From Sedimentisphaerales bacterium (lineage in GTDB: Bacteria > Planctomycetota > Phycisphaerae > Sedimentisphaerales > Anaerohalosphaeraceae), in NCBI GenBank assembly GCA_028282905.1, contig JANQGW010000102.1, positions 49,570 through 113,569 on the forward strand: a stretch of 64,000 nt of DNA. The letters are read 5' to 3'. How positions within the stretch are numbered: position 1 is the stretch's first letter; every line of letters starts with the position of its first letter. This document shows positions 19,142 to 28,816 of the stretch, in pieces. The notes under the pieces are model-generated. The model did no database searches. It saw only the letters and a list, made by a program, of their open reading frames with translations, and had not been told where the DNA came from. A program made the position numbers and the translations under genes.

Positions 19142-21976
19142 TTAGTCCGGCTGGGTCAACTGATATTCTTTATCATACAGAATTCGGTTCTTTTTTGCCC
19201 AGTTATTACCGCTAAACCAGCGAGGAGTTGCCTCCAGGTTGACCTCCCAATCACTGAGTTTTTTCAGAAGATAATTGACTTTTTCCGGCTCCTTCTTCAC
19301 AAGGTTGTTCTGTTCGGCAATATCATCCGGCAGATAATAGAGCAACGGCATCCGGTCGGGCATTCGTATCAGCTTCCAGTCCCCTTCGCGAATAGCTGCA
19401 GCTCGCAACGTTAAACGCCAGTAAAAAGTCTCATGAGTTCTTTGACTTCCCATCTTGTCCAGCAGATAAGGAAACAGATTTACTCCATCGAAACCGGATT
19501 TGGGATACCGTTTCATAATATCAATTTTCTCCGGGACAGATTCGTCATTCGCTGCCGCCAGGAATGTCGGCAGTAAATCCAGCGTCGAAACCGGCAGTCC
19601 ATACGTTTTATTGGCCGGGATGACATCCTGCCAACTCATAATCAGCGGCACACGGATTCCCCCTTCCAAAAATGTTGCCTTTTGGCCACGCAGAGGTGCA
19701 TTAACGCTGCCAAGTGTTCCACCGTTATCATTACAGAAGACGATCAGAGTATTGGTCCACTGGCCGCTTTTTTTCAAAGCTTCAATCATGCGGCCCACAT
19801 TCTGGTCCAGGCAATATTGCATCGCGCAATAATTACGACGGCTTTTGTTCGTGATATGTTTGAACCGCTCGATGTCTTCAGCTTTTGCCTGAAGCGGCGT
19901 ATGCGGCGTCGTATAGGGCAAATAGACAAACCACGGCTTGCCCTGGTGTTCGGCCGTCATAAAACGGATCGCCTCATTGGTCAGCAGATCCGTCATATAC
20001 GGCGTTTCGATCTTATCAATCAGCTTATCATTTCGGTATATCTTATGCTTGCCTTCTTTGGGAAAATAATTGTGCCCGTCCTGACTGAAATAATAATCGA
20101 ATCCTCGTTTATTAGGATGGTGGCCGGGGGATGAACCAGCGTGCCATTTCCCAATAATCGCAGTCGCATAACCAGACTCCTTCAGATAGTCGCCCATCGT
20201 CTTGAGGGATAAATCTATCCCGATAGCTTCCTGGCGGACATGCGGATGTGAACTAACAAGATTGTGCTCAGCACCGAAACGGCATTGATGGCGACCGGTC
20301 AGCAATCCCGCTCGCGAGGGTGCACAGGCCGGACCGGTAACATACGCCTGTGAAAACTTCATGCCGGCATGAGCCAAGGAATCGATATGGGGCGTCTGGA
20401 TTTGTTTGGAACCGTAGCAACTCAGATCACCATAGCCCATATCATCGGCAAAAATAAACAGGATATTCGGCTGCGACGCGACATTCGGACTTTGCTCTCC
20501 CGCATTGTCAACTGCATTGCGAACCTTTTCCTTCAACGCATTGCGTTTATTCTCAAGGCTCTTTTTCTGCTTCGTACGATATTCATCAAAAAACTGAACA
20601 TGTTCGGGAGTCAGCGGTTCAAAACCCTTGTCACCGGAATCTTTGATCCATTTTTTTAAACGATTATTTAATTCATGTTTCAGTTCGAACTGCTGTGAAA
20701 CATTGGCAAGATTAGTCAGCTCATGAGGGTCAGCCTGAAGATCATACAGCTCTTCTTCGGGCAGCGGATCTATTAGTAATTTTTGATGATGTGGACTTAA
20801 CTGCCCGCGTTCGTCCAGCAGTTCCACTAAATGGTACATCGGATGCATCGCTTTGCGGTATTCGGTCGAGGCGTTGTGAACCGACTGAGCTGTATTGAAA
20901 TTACGGATGTATTTATAGCGTTCCGTCCTTATGGATCGGCTCTTGAGCCGGCAGTTGCCGCCAATCCAGTCCGCCGCAGAAAATATCTCATTCCGTGCTT
21001 TGGCCTGTGAACCGAGGAAAGCTCGGCCGTGCATCCAATCGGGAACCTGCCCCCCACCGCAGGAAACTGTTTGTGCCGCCAAGTCAATGGATGCCAAGAG
21101 ACGTTTATCCGCAGTGCCAGAGACAAACTCTGCCGGCCGATTACAGGCTTTCGGCCAACGAACCACCAGAGGTTGATTCAGACTGCAATCATATAAAAAA
21201 TACTTGCCTCGCAAGAACGCCTCGCCGTGATCGGACAAAAAGAAGACAATCGTATTCTCATCCAGGGCTTCTTTTTCAAGCCAGTCCAGGATACGCCCGA
21301 CATAGCGGTCCAAATGCTGAATTGACTCCAGATAATCGGCCCAGCTTTGTCGCGACACCGGATGATCCGGGTAATACGGCGGCAGGTCAACCTTGGCCGG
21401 ATCAATAGGATGTTCAGTGTCCTGTCTATAGGGTCGATGGGCCTGATAAATGTTAAATTGCGCGTAGAACGGCTGGTTCGCCTTTAAATCGGCCAACCGG
21501 TGAGTATCCCAAGCTTTTCCGTCAAATCGGAAGTTCCAATCGTCTTTGCCGCCGGTTCCAGTGCTTTTCCTATCCTTAATATTGCCCGTAAAATACCCAA
21601 GCTGCCGCATCACAGCCGGCAACGGCTTGACATCTTCCGGCAAAGGACGCATTAACTGTTTCGGCGGGCGCATGGTGACTGATCCCAGAGTCGACTGTGT
21701 CACACCGGTAATCATAGCTGTACGATTGGGCATACAGACGCTCGCGGTGCCAAACATGCGGGTAAATCGAACACCCTCTTTTGCCAGACGGTCAATGTTT
21801 GGGGTATGAACATCCACACCCCAGCAACCTAAATCCGGCCCCATATCCTCGCTGATAATCCAGATAATATTCGGCTTTTCGGAAGAGGCACCCTGTGCGA
21901 TCGGAGATAAAATCGCAACCGCCACAGATATAAGTAATACCCCAAATGCCGTCTTTATACAACTCCTTGATTTCAT
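19142..21976 (-). CDS. Two-domain (tandem) sulfatase fusion
   Basis: One 944-aa frame encodes two complete sulfatase domains after a single signal peptide (1-30). Domain 1 (about 33-480) begins NIIWIISEDMGPDLGCWG and has the formylglycine motif CMPNR (Cys81), with Asn where Ser, Ala or Thr is usual. Domain 2 (about 510-940) begins NILFIFADDMGYGDLSCYG and has canonical CAPSR (Cys551). The linker (about 480-510) is charged and probably helical, with no second signal peptide. The domains belong to different sulfatase subgroups, so this is a fusion rather than an internal duplication. The ATG has AAGGA 9 nt upstream. It is the last gene of a seven-gene operon, 50 nt after the URO-D gene. A product acting on two sulfate positions of one glycan is inferred. 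Confidence 0.93.
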   Translation of the reverse strand: MKSRSCIKTAFGVLLISVAVAILSPIAQGASSEKPNIIWIISEDMGPDLGCWGVDVHTPNIDRLAKEGVRFTRMFGTASVCMPNRTAMITGVTQSTLGSVTMRPPKQLMRPLPEDVKPLPAVMRQLGYFTGNIKDRKSTGTGGKDDWNFRFDGKAWDTHRLADLKANQPFYAQFNIYQAHRPYRQDTEHPIDPAKVDLPPYYPDHPVSRQSWADYLESIQHLDRYVGRILDWLEKEALDENTIVFFLSDHGEAFLRGKYFLYDCSLNQPLVVRWPKACNRPAEFVSGTADKRLLASIDLAAQTVSCGGGQVPDWMHGRAFLGSQAKARNEIFSAADWIGGNCRLKSRSIRTERYKYIRNFNTAQSVHNASTEYRKAMHPMYHLVELLDERGQLSPHHQKLLIDPLPEEELYDLQADPHELTNLANVSQQFELKHELNNRLKKWIKDSGDKGFEPLTPEHVQFFDEYRTKQKKSLENKRNALKEKVRNAVDNAGEQSPNVASQPNILFIFADDMGYGDLSCYGSKQIQTPHIDSLAHAGMKFSQAYVTGPACAPSRAGLLTGRHQCRFGAEHNLVSSHPHVRQEAIGIDLSLKTMGDYLKESGYATAIIGKWHAGSSPGHHPNKRGFDYYFSQDGHNYFPKEGKHKIYRNDKLIDKIETPYMTDLLTNEAIRFMTAEHQGKPWFVYLPYTTPHTPLQAKAEDIERFKHITNKSRRNYCAMQYCLDQNVGRMIEALKKSGQWTNTLIVFCNDNGGTLGSVNAPLRGQKATFLEGGIRVPLIMSWQDVIPANKTYGLPVSTLDLLPTFLAAANDESVPEKIDIMKRYPKSGFDGVNLFPYLLDKMGSQRTHETFYWRLTLRAAAIREGDWKLIRMPDRMPLLYYLPDDIAEQNNLVKKEPEKVNYLLKKLSDWEVNLEATPRWFSGNNWAKKNRILYDKEYQLTQPD

Positions 21977-22026
21977 CTCAAATCATCCTTAATATTATAA
22001 TACTGCGTTATCAATTCAAAAGTACA

Positions 22027-23199
22027 TTAAGACCATGGGTAATCCCAGGCCGTTTTCATAAATGTCAGATAATTCTCACTCATCTGCTTCGGAAGCGGCT
22101 CAAGAAATGGCCCGGCGCTGGGTGAAAGAATAAATCGCCTGCCTTTGCATTCATTCAGCACCTCGGTCACTGCGGCAACCATCTGCTCTTTTGTAAAATT
22201 TCTAAAATCATCGTATTGAATGTTGCCAATCAGCGTTATATTGTCTTGAACAACATTATAGGCTTCTGTAAAGGTGCAGTTGCCTACCGGCGGCGCCTCA
22301 ATCGTATGAATACCATCCGGCGCCATACCAGCAAAATCCGGCAGCACCTCTTTGATCTGGCCGTGGTAATGCTGGATGACTTTTTTGCCATAGCTGTGAA
22401 TCATCGTAATCAGCTCTTTATCATAAGGAACGATCCACTGCTGAAAAGTACTCCGGCTCACCAGCGGCGGTGATGCCAACTCTGTCCCCACTAAAAAATA
22501 AACATCCGCCAGGTCACGCTCCAGGCACCATTTATAGATAATCCGAAGCCGCTGCATATTACGTTCCAAAAAATCCTTTACGCAATCTGCCTGGGCGACC
22601 GACCAAATCGCATATTCTTCCAGGTTGGCACCATGATAAATCGGAATGATCGGCTCGCCCAAATCCAGCATCATGCTCCCGTATTCATCGGGAAAGTCTT
22701 CTTTTTCACGCAGGAATTCCGGCAGCCTCTTCTCTAACTCCGCTTCCAGGCGAGTTGCATCCGTTTCAATCGGCAATGAACAGAAAAACTCCAGATCGGC
22801 TTCAGAAGCAATTGGCTTTTTGACTTGGCTGCCGGAAGGGCCTGTCCGAATTTCTTCAAATACAGACTGGTCACGGTACTCAATATACTCCCGTGAAATC
22901 GTCATGCCGCCGTCTTGAATATCTTCGCTGCGATAAGTCACTTCCGGTGTAAATAATGGGATAGACTCTTTACGTTTTCGTAATTTAGGCACATCAGATG
23001 GCGTTCCCAGATTGCGGCGATTCAGCATGATAGCGTATTCTTTGGACGCTTCAAAAATCGGTTTGTAATCAGGATGTGTCCGCACATCCACATAATAGTA
23101 GGTCGAATGATAGGGAAATAGCAGCCAGATCGGTACCCGGTCCGTCGGCTGTCCAGCTAACGCCGCGAATAATCGTTCTTTTGCGGTCATTTTTGCCAT
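22027..23199 (-). CDS. Uroporphyrinogen decarboxylase (URO-D) family protein, probable methyltransferase-like
   Basis: A cytoplasmic 390-aa protein of the URO-D fold. The opening MTAKERLFAALAGQPTDRVP is the hallmark of the branch that includes corrinoid methyltransferases (MtaA/CmuA type) and many uncharacterised planctomycete proteins, not haem-pathway HemE. A YHGQIKEVLPDFAGMAPDGI segment and a C-terminal LSPSAGPFLEPLP segment are visible. No haem genes are nearby. It starts 2 nt after the preceding sulfatase stop and lies inside the sulfatase/symporter operon, so a role in processing the imported sugar, such as removing methyl groups, is plausible but unproven. Confidence 0.82.
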   Translation of the reverse strand: MAKMTAKERLFAALAGQPTDRVPIWLLFPYHSTYYYVDVRTHPDYKPIFEASKEYAIMLNRRNLGTPSDVPKLRKRKESIPLFTPEVTYRSEDIQDGGMTISREYIEYRDQSVFEEIRTGPSGSQVKKPIASEADLEFFCSLPIETDATRLEAELEKRLPEFLREKEDFPDEYGSMMLDLGEPIIPIYHGANLEEYAIWSVAQADCVKDFLERNMQRLRIIYKWCLERDLADVYFLVGTELASPPLVSRSTFQQWIVPYDKELITMIHSYGKKVIQHYHGQIKEVLPDFAGMAPDGIHTIEAPPVGNCTFTEAYNVVQDNITLIGNIQYDDFRNFTKEQMVAAVTEVLNECKGRRFILSPSAGPFLEPLPKQMSENYLTFMKTAWDYPWS

Positions 23200-23201
23200 T
23201 A

Positions 23202-24767
23202 TTATTTACCTTTTTTCAACGGCCAAGGACGAACCCCATGTTTTGCCGCCCATTCTTCATAAAGTTTCAACAGATCTTCAACAATTTCAGGTTTCTGACT
23301 TGCCAGGTCATATTGTTCATATGGGTCATTGGCAAGATTGTACAGTTCCCACTGTTTTTTGTGCAGCGCAACGAGTTTCCAGTCTCCTTTACGAACCGCA
23401 CGATTGCCTTCGTGTTCCCAGTAGAAAACTCGCTGTTTATCTTGTTTTTTACCATTTACCAGCGACATAAAACTGACTCCATCCAGCGGGTCCAGCACAT
23501 TCGAACGATAGGTTTCCGGATAGCTGCCACCAGCCAGTTGAAGACAAGACGGAAGAATATCGATCACATGCTTCGGCTCACCAATGACCTGCCCTGACTT
23601 TTTGATTCCATCCGGCCAATGCATAATCAGAGGCGTAATGATCCCGCCTTCATGCTGCTGCTTTTTTGCCATCCGATAGGGAGTATTGCTGACATTGTAC
23701 CATTTGCCGTAAGCGGCATTACAGTGGCGAGAGCCGATTTCCGCCTTAGGGGTTCGGTTAAATCCCGCAGAGCAGCCGCCATTGTCAGACAGAAACATCA
23801 CAACAGTGTTATCGAATAAATCTTCTTCTTTCAAGGTATTCATTAATTTCCCGATGTTTTGATCGATACAGTCCACTTGAGCCGCATAAACAGCCATTTT
23901 CAGAGCCTGTTGCTGTTTATTTTTAACAGCCTTCCAGTTACCGCAAACGGATTCAGACGGCGGCAGGTTTTGAGCGACAATCCCCAGTTTCTTTTGTTTT
24001 TCAAACCGGGCCTTACGAATCGCATTATAGCCGAGGGTATATGTGTTTCGGTATTTCTCAATATCCTGACGCTTTGCCTGCAATGGAAAATGTGGGGCAA
24101 TGTAGGCCAGATAGATGAAGAACGGCTTCGTTTGACTCGGACGATTTCTGATATAGTCAATCGTCGCATCGGTAAATCCATCCGTTGAATACCAAGACGC
24201 ATCGGGTTTGACCTCCCGGCCGTTATGGAAAACCGGACGGTCATAAAAAGCGGATGGATAGAAGTAAAGCCCGCCGCCAGCAGGCGTTCCGTAGAACTGG
24301 TCAAAGCCGCGTTTATCCGGCCAATGCTGCCGCTGACTGCCGACATGCCATTTTCCGGCCATAAACGTTTGATAGCCCTGCATTTTAAGCAATTCCGCAA
24401 TCGTAGCGCTTTTATCATTGAGAGCCTGCTGGTACTCGGGGAATTCGCTTTTGGTATAGTCCATGTGCCCCATGCCGGCGTCCCATTGGTACTGGCCAGT
24501 CAACAGAGACGCACGGGTTGGACAACACCGCGAGGTATTGTAACAATGGGTGAACAATACCCCCTGTCTTGCCATCGTATCAAGATTGGGCGTTTGGATT
24601 TCAGAGCCGGTGCAACCCAGGTCCGAATATCCCATGTCATCAACCAGAATCACAATGATATTGGGTCGGCTCTCTTTTACCGTTCCTGCTGCAGCCCATG
24701 AGAATTGACTGCAAACCATGAGAATGGCTGATAACAAAACAATCTTAAAAAACCACGCTCGATTCAA
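23202..24767 (-). CDS. Secreted sulfatase
   Basis: A 521-aa arylsulfatase-type enzyme of normal length. A signal peptide with a strong hydrophobic core ends near SWAAAG. The metal-site segment is ILVDDMGYSDLG and the formylglycine motif CCPTR (Cys81 from this start), followed by ASLLTGQ. GKWHVGS and FLSDNGG blocks are present. The start is taken as TTG at 24767: GGAG lies 7 nt upstream and the TTG overlaps the TGA stop of the upstream gene (TTGA), implying translational coupling. A TTG at 24788 would add seven residues and lose the ribosome site. It is fifth in the 33.4-19.1 kb operon. Confidence 0.93.
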   Translation of the reverse strand: MNRAWFFKIVLLSAILMVCSQFSWAAAGTVKESRPNIIVILVDDMGYSDLGCTGSEIQTPNLDTMARQGVLFTHCYNTSRCCPTRASLLTGQYQWDAGMGHMDYTKSEFPEYQQALNDKSATIAELLKMQGYQTFMAGKWHVGSQRQHWPDKRGFDQFYGTPAGGGLYFYPSAFYDRPVFHNGREVKPDASWYSTDGFTDATIDYIRNRPSQTKPFFIYLAYIAPHFPLQAKRQDIEKYRNTYTLGYNAIRKARFEKQKKLGIVAQNLPPSESVCGNWKAVKNKQQQALKMAVYAAQVDCIDQNIGKLMNTLKEEDLFDNTVVMFLSDNGGCSAGFNRTPKAEIGSRHCNAAYGKWYNVSNTPYRMAKKQQHEGGIITPLIMHWPDGIKKSGQVIGEPKHVIDILPSCLQLAGGSYPETYRSNVLDPLDGVSFMSLVNGKKQDKQRVFYWEHEGNRAVRKGDWKLVALHKKQWELYNLANDPYEQYDLASQKPEIVEDLLKLYEEWAAKHGVRPWPLKKGK

Positions 24768-27064
24768 AATTCTACTCCACTCAGCCAATCGGCGGCTATA
24801 TTCTGCAAGTCATCAATTCCATAAGAACTTTGCCAACCGCCGCTTAAATCAGCAATGTCCTTCATGTCTAACTTATTATCATAATTCAGATCGCCGGCGT
24901 ATCCCTCAGTTCCATAAACTTCAATTTCGAACAGTCTAAAGTAATTATCTGTTGCAGCTGTTCCATAGAGTCTGACTTTACTCGTTGTTACAGGAACAAA
25001 GGTTCTACTGTATGCGGGATCAGAGTTTCCATCCACAACGAAAATATCTATCCAATTATTCCCATCCCATCGCTGGAACTGGAAATCGGTAATCGGACGG
25101 CTATAGCCTTGGTAGCCAGTCCAATACTTTAACTCATTGATTAAGTAGTGCCCTTGAAGGTCAACTTCGATCCAGTGCGGCCAAGCGGTATTTGCTGACA
25201 CCCATCGACTGGAATCTGACGAATTGTCGCCGTCAACGGCATTCGAGCCGGCGCTGGATCCATTGACCGAATCAACAGCGACCAATTTATTCAAAGCAAC
25301 ATTAGCCGTTGTGACATTTGAAGAAGTTACTGTAACTTCTGATGAGTCACCGGATTCATTGAAACTGGTGTCGGTGGCGCTCACGGTATAATAATAGGTT
25401 GTTCCTTCAATCACGTTCTTATCTGTGAAATTACTGGTCGCCACAAAATCGGCGAGCAGAGCATATCCACTACCAGGAGTCGTGGAACGATAAACGGAGT
25501 AATACATAAGATCACTTTCTGCACTGTCGCTCCAATTGAGATGGATACCACCGATGAGTGATACACCCCTCAATCGCGCAGGTGCTGTAGGTGCTGTCGT
25601 GTCAGCAGGTGGCGTCGGAACACCGTACACCTTGATCTCGTACATTCTTACATAATTATCGGGGCCATTGGTAGCGTACAAGCGTACTTTTGAAGTTGTT
25701 ACAGTCGGAAATCCTTTGGTGTATCTTGCTTTTGTATTGCCAACTTCGCTTAAGATATCAACCCAGTCACTGCCATCCCATCGCTGGAACTTGAAATCGG
25801 ACAGGGCATTATTATACCCATCGTATCCGGTCCAGAAACGCATATGGCTGATGTCATAGTCGCCCTGTAAATCCACCTCGATCCAATGCGGCCAAGGCGT
25901 ATTTGCCGAGACCCAGCGGCTGCTATTACCGCCAAAATCGCCGTCAACCGCATTGGAACCTACATAGCTGCCGTTCACGGAGTCCACAGTAACCGGTTTA
26001 AACAGGGCGGTGTTATGGTAATTCATTGGCGAAATGACAATGTTGTCAATCTGCGAACCGTCTTCGCCTCGAAGGATGCTGATGGTGTGGTGACCGGCGG
26101 CAAGATCAAAATACGTGCGGAGTGCCACCTCTGCAAAACCAGTCGTTGGCTTGACCTTGGTACTCAGCCAGCTACCGTCATCCATTTTGAAGTAAAATAA
26201 GTTCGCTGCGTTATCAGGGAAGTTCACCCGAGCACGCAGTTGCACATCACATTGTTCTGACAGATTAAAGTTAAACTGAAGTAGTCCGGTGTCGCTGTCA
26301 GAAGGCGATGGATTAGACTGTGTACCGTTCCCAATCCACTCAACATATTCTCCGCCTGAAGAAGCGGCATCAACGACCACTGAAAATGGACTAAAATTTT
26401 CCTGAGTCGCTGCCCATTCCGCTTCATACACAAAACTCTGAGGCGTCGTGATCAGTACATTATATTCATCTTTGGTTTTGTTTTTCATGCCCATGTCATA
26501 ACGCATCGCACCAACCAAGAGTACGTGCTTTTTGGGATTTTCCCAGTTGTAATTGAAACCGTAAGGCCAGAAATGGGAACCATCTGCACCAAGCCAGCTC
26601 GCTTCACCATCCAATCGGCGTAAGGTTTCCTTGCCATTGGCGCCCTGCCAACCCCCGCCGCTGACTTTAGGATCCCAATTCCAATAGACCCCTACGCCCA
26701 TGACGTGCCCCATCTCGTGAATCGCGGTCTTGGTGCTGATCGATCCGCCAAATCCGATCGGACCATTCAAACTCGCCTGTGCAGTCGGTATACTAGCGCT
26801 GTAATATACCCATACATCTTTATCATAATCGGAATAAAGATTGTAGTAGTAACAACATCCATCCATCGCCGCCGTAATGGCATCGAGTTTCTCGGCGGGT
26901 ATACTGCCGGACAGCGTATAAGTTAACTCTGCGATGGACACAGCAGGCATTCCGATGATAACCATCACAACACACAACCAGAAAGTCACATACATGAAAC
27001 GCTTATTTATCATGAATACTTGATAACAGTCCAAAAATGTAGATCCATCGGAAAAGTGCATCAT
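24764..27064 (-). CDS. Secreted HExxH zincin-like protein with CBM, two discoidin, FN3 and dockerin-like modules
   Basis: Putative secreted metallopeptidase or glycan-binding protein. After a signal peptide (the hydrophobic stretch at about 24-45) there is an HEMGHVMG motif (His116, Glu117, His120), a zinc-site signature, though the third metzincin ligand expected 6 residues later is not a His. A CBM6/35-like jelly roll (about 215-355), an F5/8C discoidin domain (about 355-490), an FN3 domain (about 495-585), a second near-identical discoidin domain (about 590-725; both contain SSRWVSAN and WPHWIEVDLQG) and a dockerin-like C-terminus follow. The ATG at 27064 overlaps the symporter stop (ATGA); an internal ATG at 27013 would give a more typical signal peptide. 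Catalysis is uncertain; glycan binding is likely. Confidence 0.82.
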   Translation of the reverse strand: MMHFSDGSTFLDCYQVFMINKRFMYVTFWLCVVMVIIGMPAVSIAELTYTLSGSIPAEKLDAITAAMDGCCYYYNLYSDYDKDVWVYYSASIPTAQASLNGPIGFGGSISTKTAIHEMGHVMGVGVYWNWDPKVSGGGWQGANGKETLRRLDGEASWLGADGSHFWPYGFNYNWENPKKHVLLVGAMRYDMGMKNKTKDEYNVLITTPQSFVYEAEWAATQENFSPFSVVVDAASSGGEYVEWIGNGTQSNPSPSDSDTGLLQFNFNLSEQCDVQLRARVNFPDNAANLFYFKMDDGSWLSTKVKPTTGFAEVALRTYFDLAAGHHTISILRGEDGSQIDNIVISPMNYHNTALFKPVTVDSVNGSYVGSNAVDGDFGGNSSRWVSANTPWPHWIEVDLQGDYDISHMRFWTGYDGYNNALSDFKFQRWDGSDWVDILSEVGNTKARYTKGFPTVTTSKVRLYATNGPDNYVRMYEIKVYGVPTPPADTTAPTAPARLRGVSLIGGIHLNWSDSAESDLMYYSVYRSTTPGSGYALLADFVATSNFTDKNVIEGTTYYYTVSATDTSFNESGDSSEVTVTSSNVTTANVALNKLVAVDSVNGSSAGSNAVDGDNSSDSSRWVSANTAWPHWIEVDLQGHYLINELKYWTGYQGYSRPITDFQFQRWDGNNWIDIFVVDGNSDPAYSRTFVPVTTSKVRLYGTAATDNYFRLFEIEVYGTEGYAGDLNYDNKLDMKDIADLSGGWQSSYGIDDLQNIAADWLSGVEF

Positions 27065-28794
27065 TTTTCAGTTCTCAGATGAACAATAATTCCTATTGTT
27101 CCTGCAATAAGAAATAGTAACAACGCAAAAATCCCGGTCACGACCGGAGATTGTTTATCTATAAAAGTCAACACGGTCATTAACACCCCACAGGCTCCAA
27201 GACTCCATGCCACGATAATAGCCGGAAGGCGACTGGCCTTAATTTTACCGGATGCTTCTAAAACTTCTTCTTGTGCCTTTAACTGCTGTATTCGTGCATA
27301 TCCAGGTGAAGAATTTCGTGATAAGAGTTGAATCACTGTAAGAACAAGAACCGGTAGTACAACACCTGTAAAAGTCTTTGTTTCTGTTGAATGGCTCTGT
27401 ACCCAAAAGGCCAGTGATTTAAAAGCCGCTACACCGGTAAGAAAACCGTCTTTACTAAGTCCAAAGCGAACGATCACTCCAGCCGTGAATCCAATAATAG
27501 CGGTAATCCATACCGCCGGGCTGTTGACCCTGCGGCTGAATAAACCCCACAGCGTCGGCGCCAACAAGGCAACCACCATCAACTCAGTTAAGGAAACGAT
27601 CACTTTTTCAGCACCGCCCATGTGCTGAATTCCCATCGCGATCACTATCAGCAAACCACCCAGCAGCACCGTGAATATTCGTCCCGCCCAGACCATATGA
27701 CGGTCACTAAGTTTTCGGCCGACCAGCGGTTTATAGATATCATTGGTCAATACGCCCGAAAAGACGTTGAGCTGCGAGCTTACCATGCTGGCCGTCGCGG
27801 AAAACATTGCCGCCAGCATCAGTCCGACCATTCCCGCCGGCAGGACAGATTTACACGACAAAATATAAGCGTTTTCTGCCAGAATTAGAATCTCTTCAGC
27901 GGTTGCCCCGTCAGGAATTGGCGTCTGAACCCGCCACAACATCGGCGGCAGTAGCCACAGCAACGGACTGGTCAGATAGAGAACGCCGAACAGATAGGTA
28001 CTTTTGCGAGCATCTTTGGCAGAAGGCACACAGATAAACCGCTGGACAAAAGCCCACTCGGCCCCAATCATAAAAAAGTGAATCGCACACCATCCGGCTA
28101 AAAAGAACCATGTGTATTCACCGCCAATAGGAGCGAAAAAACGTTCCGGTGCCTGATGGACAAAGGACTGAACACCACCGACTTTCATTAGTGCCAGGGG
28201 CACCACAAACAGAACCGCCAGGTTTAAGACGATAAACTGTAAAACATCCGTCATCAGAACCGCCCACAAGCCGCCGAACATCGTGTAAAAAACAACAATA
28301 CCCCCGAAGACAGCGATCGTCGTGTACAAAACGGTCAATTCGGCATCTCCATTTGTCAACAGGCCGACAAAAATTACTCCCAGTGCATATAGCGAACCGG
28401 CGGTTCCAATCATCCGGAAAATGGTCATGAACCATGTATAGAAATGCAGAGCACCGGTACCATATCTCAACTGGATAAATTCAGCGGGGGTCTTGACACC
28501 AAGGCGTTTCCACCTTCCGGCCACAAAAAAACCTACCAGCAATGCGGCAACACCGTACATCAGGTTGATCATCACAGCTACCAAGCCATACTTATAGGCA
28601 ATGCCACCCCAAACCACAAAGGTGTTAGCCGAAAACATGGTCATAAAAGCACTCAGCCCGCTGGTCCACCACGGCGATTGGCCTCCGGCGGCAAACATAT
28701 CCTCTGAACTTTTATTCTTTCGGGTAAACAACATCCCGACAAAAAAAATGCCTAACAGGTAGAATACCAGAACAACATAATCGGCGGTGTTCAA
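27061..28794 (-). CDS. Sodium:solute symporter (SSS family)
   Basis: A 577-aa inner-membrane transporter with about 13-14 hydrophobic helices, typical of SSS proteins that move sugars or other organic solutes with sodium. Family landmarks include an FVVWGGIAYKYG segment in an early helix, AAMFSATASMVSSQLNVFSG and a C-terminal pair of extra helices. It starts with TTG at 28794, with AAGGAG 6 nt upstream. It begins 22 nt after the GH9-like gene and its stop overlaps the next start, so it is co-translated with secreted degradative proteins. It probably imports the released sugar. It is paralogous to the symporter at 42309-43997 (shared SEDMFAAGGQSPWW). Confidence 0.93.
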   Translation of the reverse strand: MNTADYVVLVFYLLGIFFVGMLFTRKNKSSEDMFAAGGQSPWWTSGLSAFMTMFSANTFVVWGGIAYKYGLVAVMINLMYGVAALLVGFFVAGRWKRLGVKTPAEFIQLRYGTGALHFYTWFMTIFRMIGTAGSLYALGVIFVGLLTNGDAELTVLYTTIAVFGGIVVFYTMFGGLWAVLMTDVLQFIVLNLAVLFVVPLALMKVGGVQSFVHQAPERFFAPIGGEYTWFFLAGWCAIHFFMIGAEWAFVQRFICVPSAKDARKSTYLFGVLYLTSPLLWLLPPMLWRVQTPIPDGATAEEILILAENAYILSCKSVLPAGMVGLMLAAMFSATASMVSSQLNVFSGVLTNDIYKPLVGRKLSDRHMVWAGRIFTVLLGGLLIVIAMGIQHMGGAEKVIVSLTELMVVALLAPTLWGLFSRRVNSPAVWITAIIGFTAGVIVRFGLSKDGFLTGVAAFKSLAFWVQSHSTETKTFTGVVLPVLVLTVIQLLSRNSSPGYARIQQLKAQEEVLEASGKIKASRLPAIIVAWSLGACGVLMTVLTFIDKQSPVVTGIFALLLFLIAGTIGIIVHLRTEK

Positions 28795-28816
28795 TGCAAT
28801 CTCCTTATGCTATAAG

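Noticed and set aside
19142..21976. Possibility that the double sulfatase is two genes split by a missed stop
   Set aside because: The frame is open throughout, there is no second signal peptide or ribosome site in the linker, and the linker is a plausible charged helix.
28118..28435. Long frame on the same strand in another phase within the symporter gene
   Set aside because: The symporter frame has clear family motifs across this stretch; the other frame is a by-product of its codon use.
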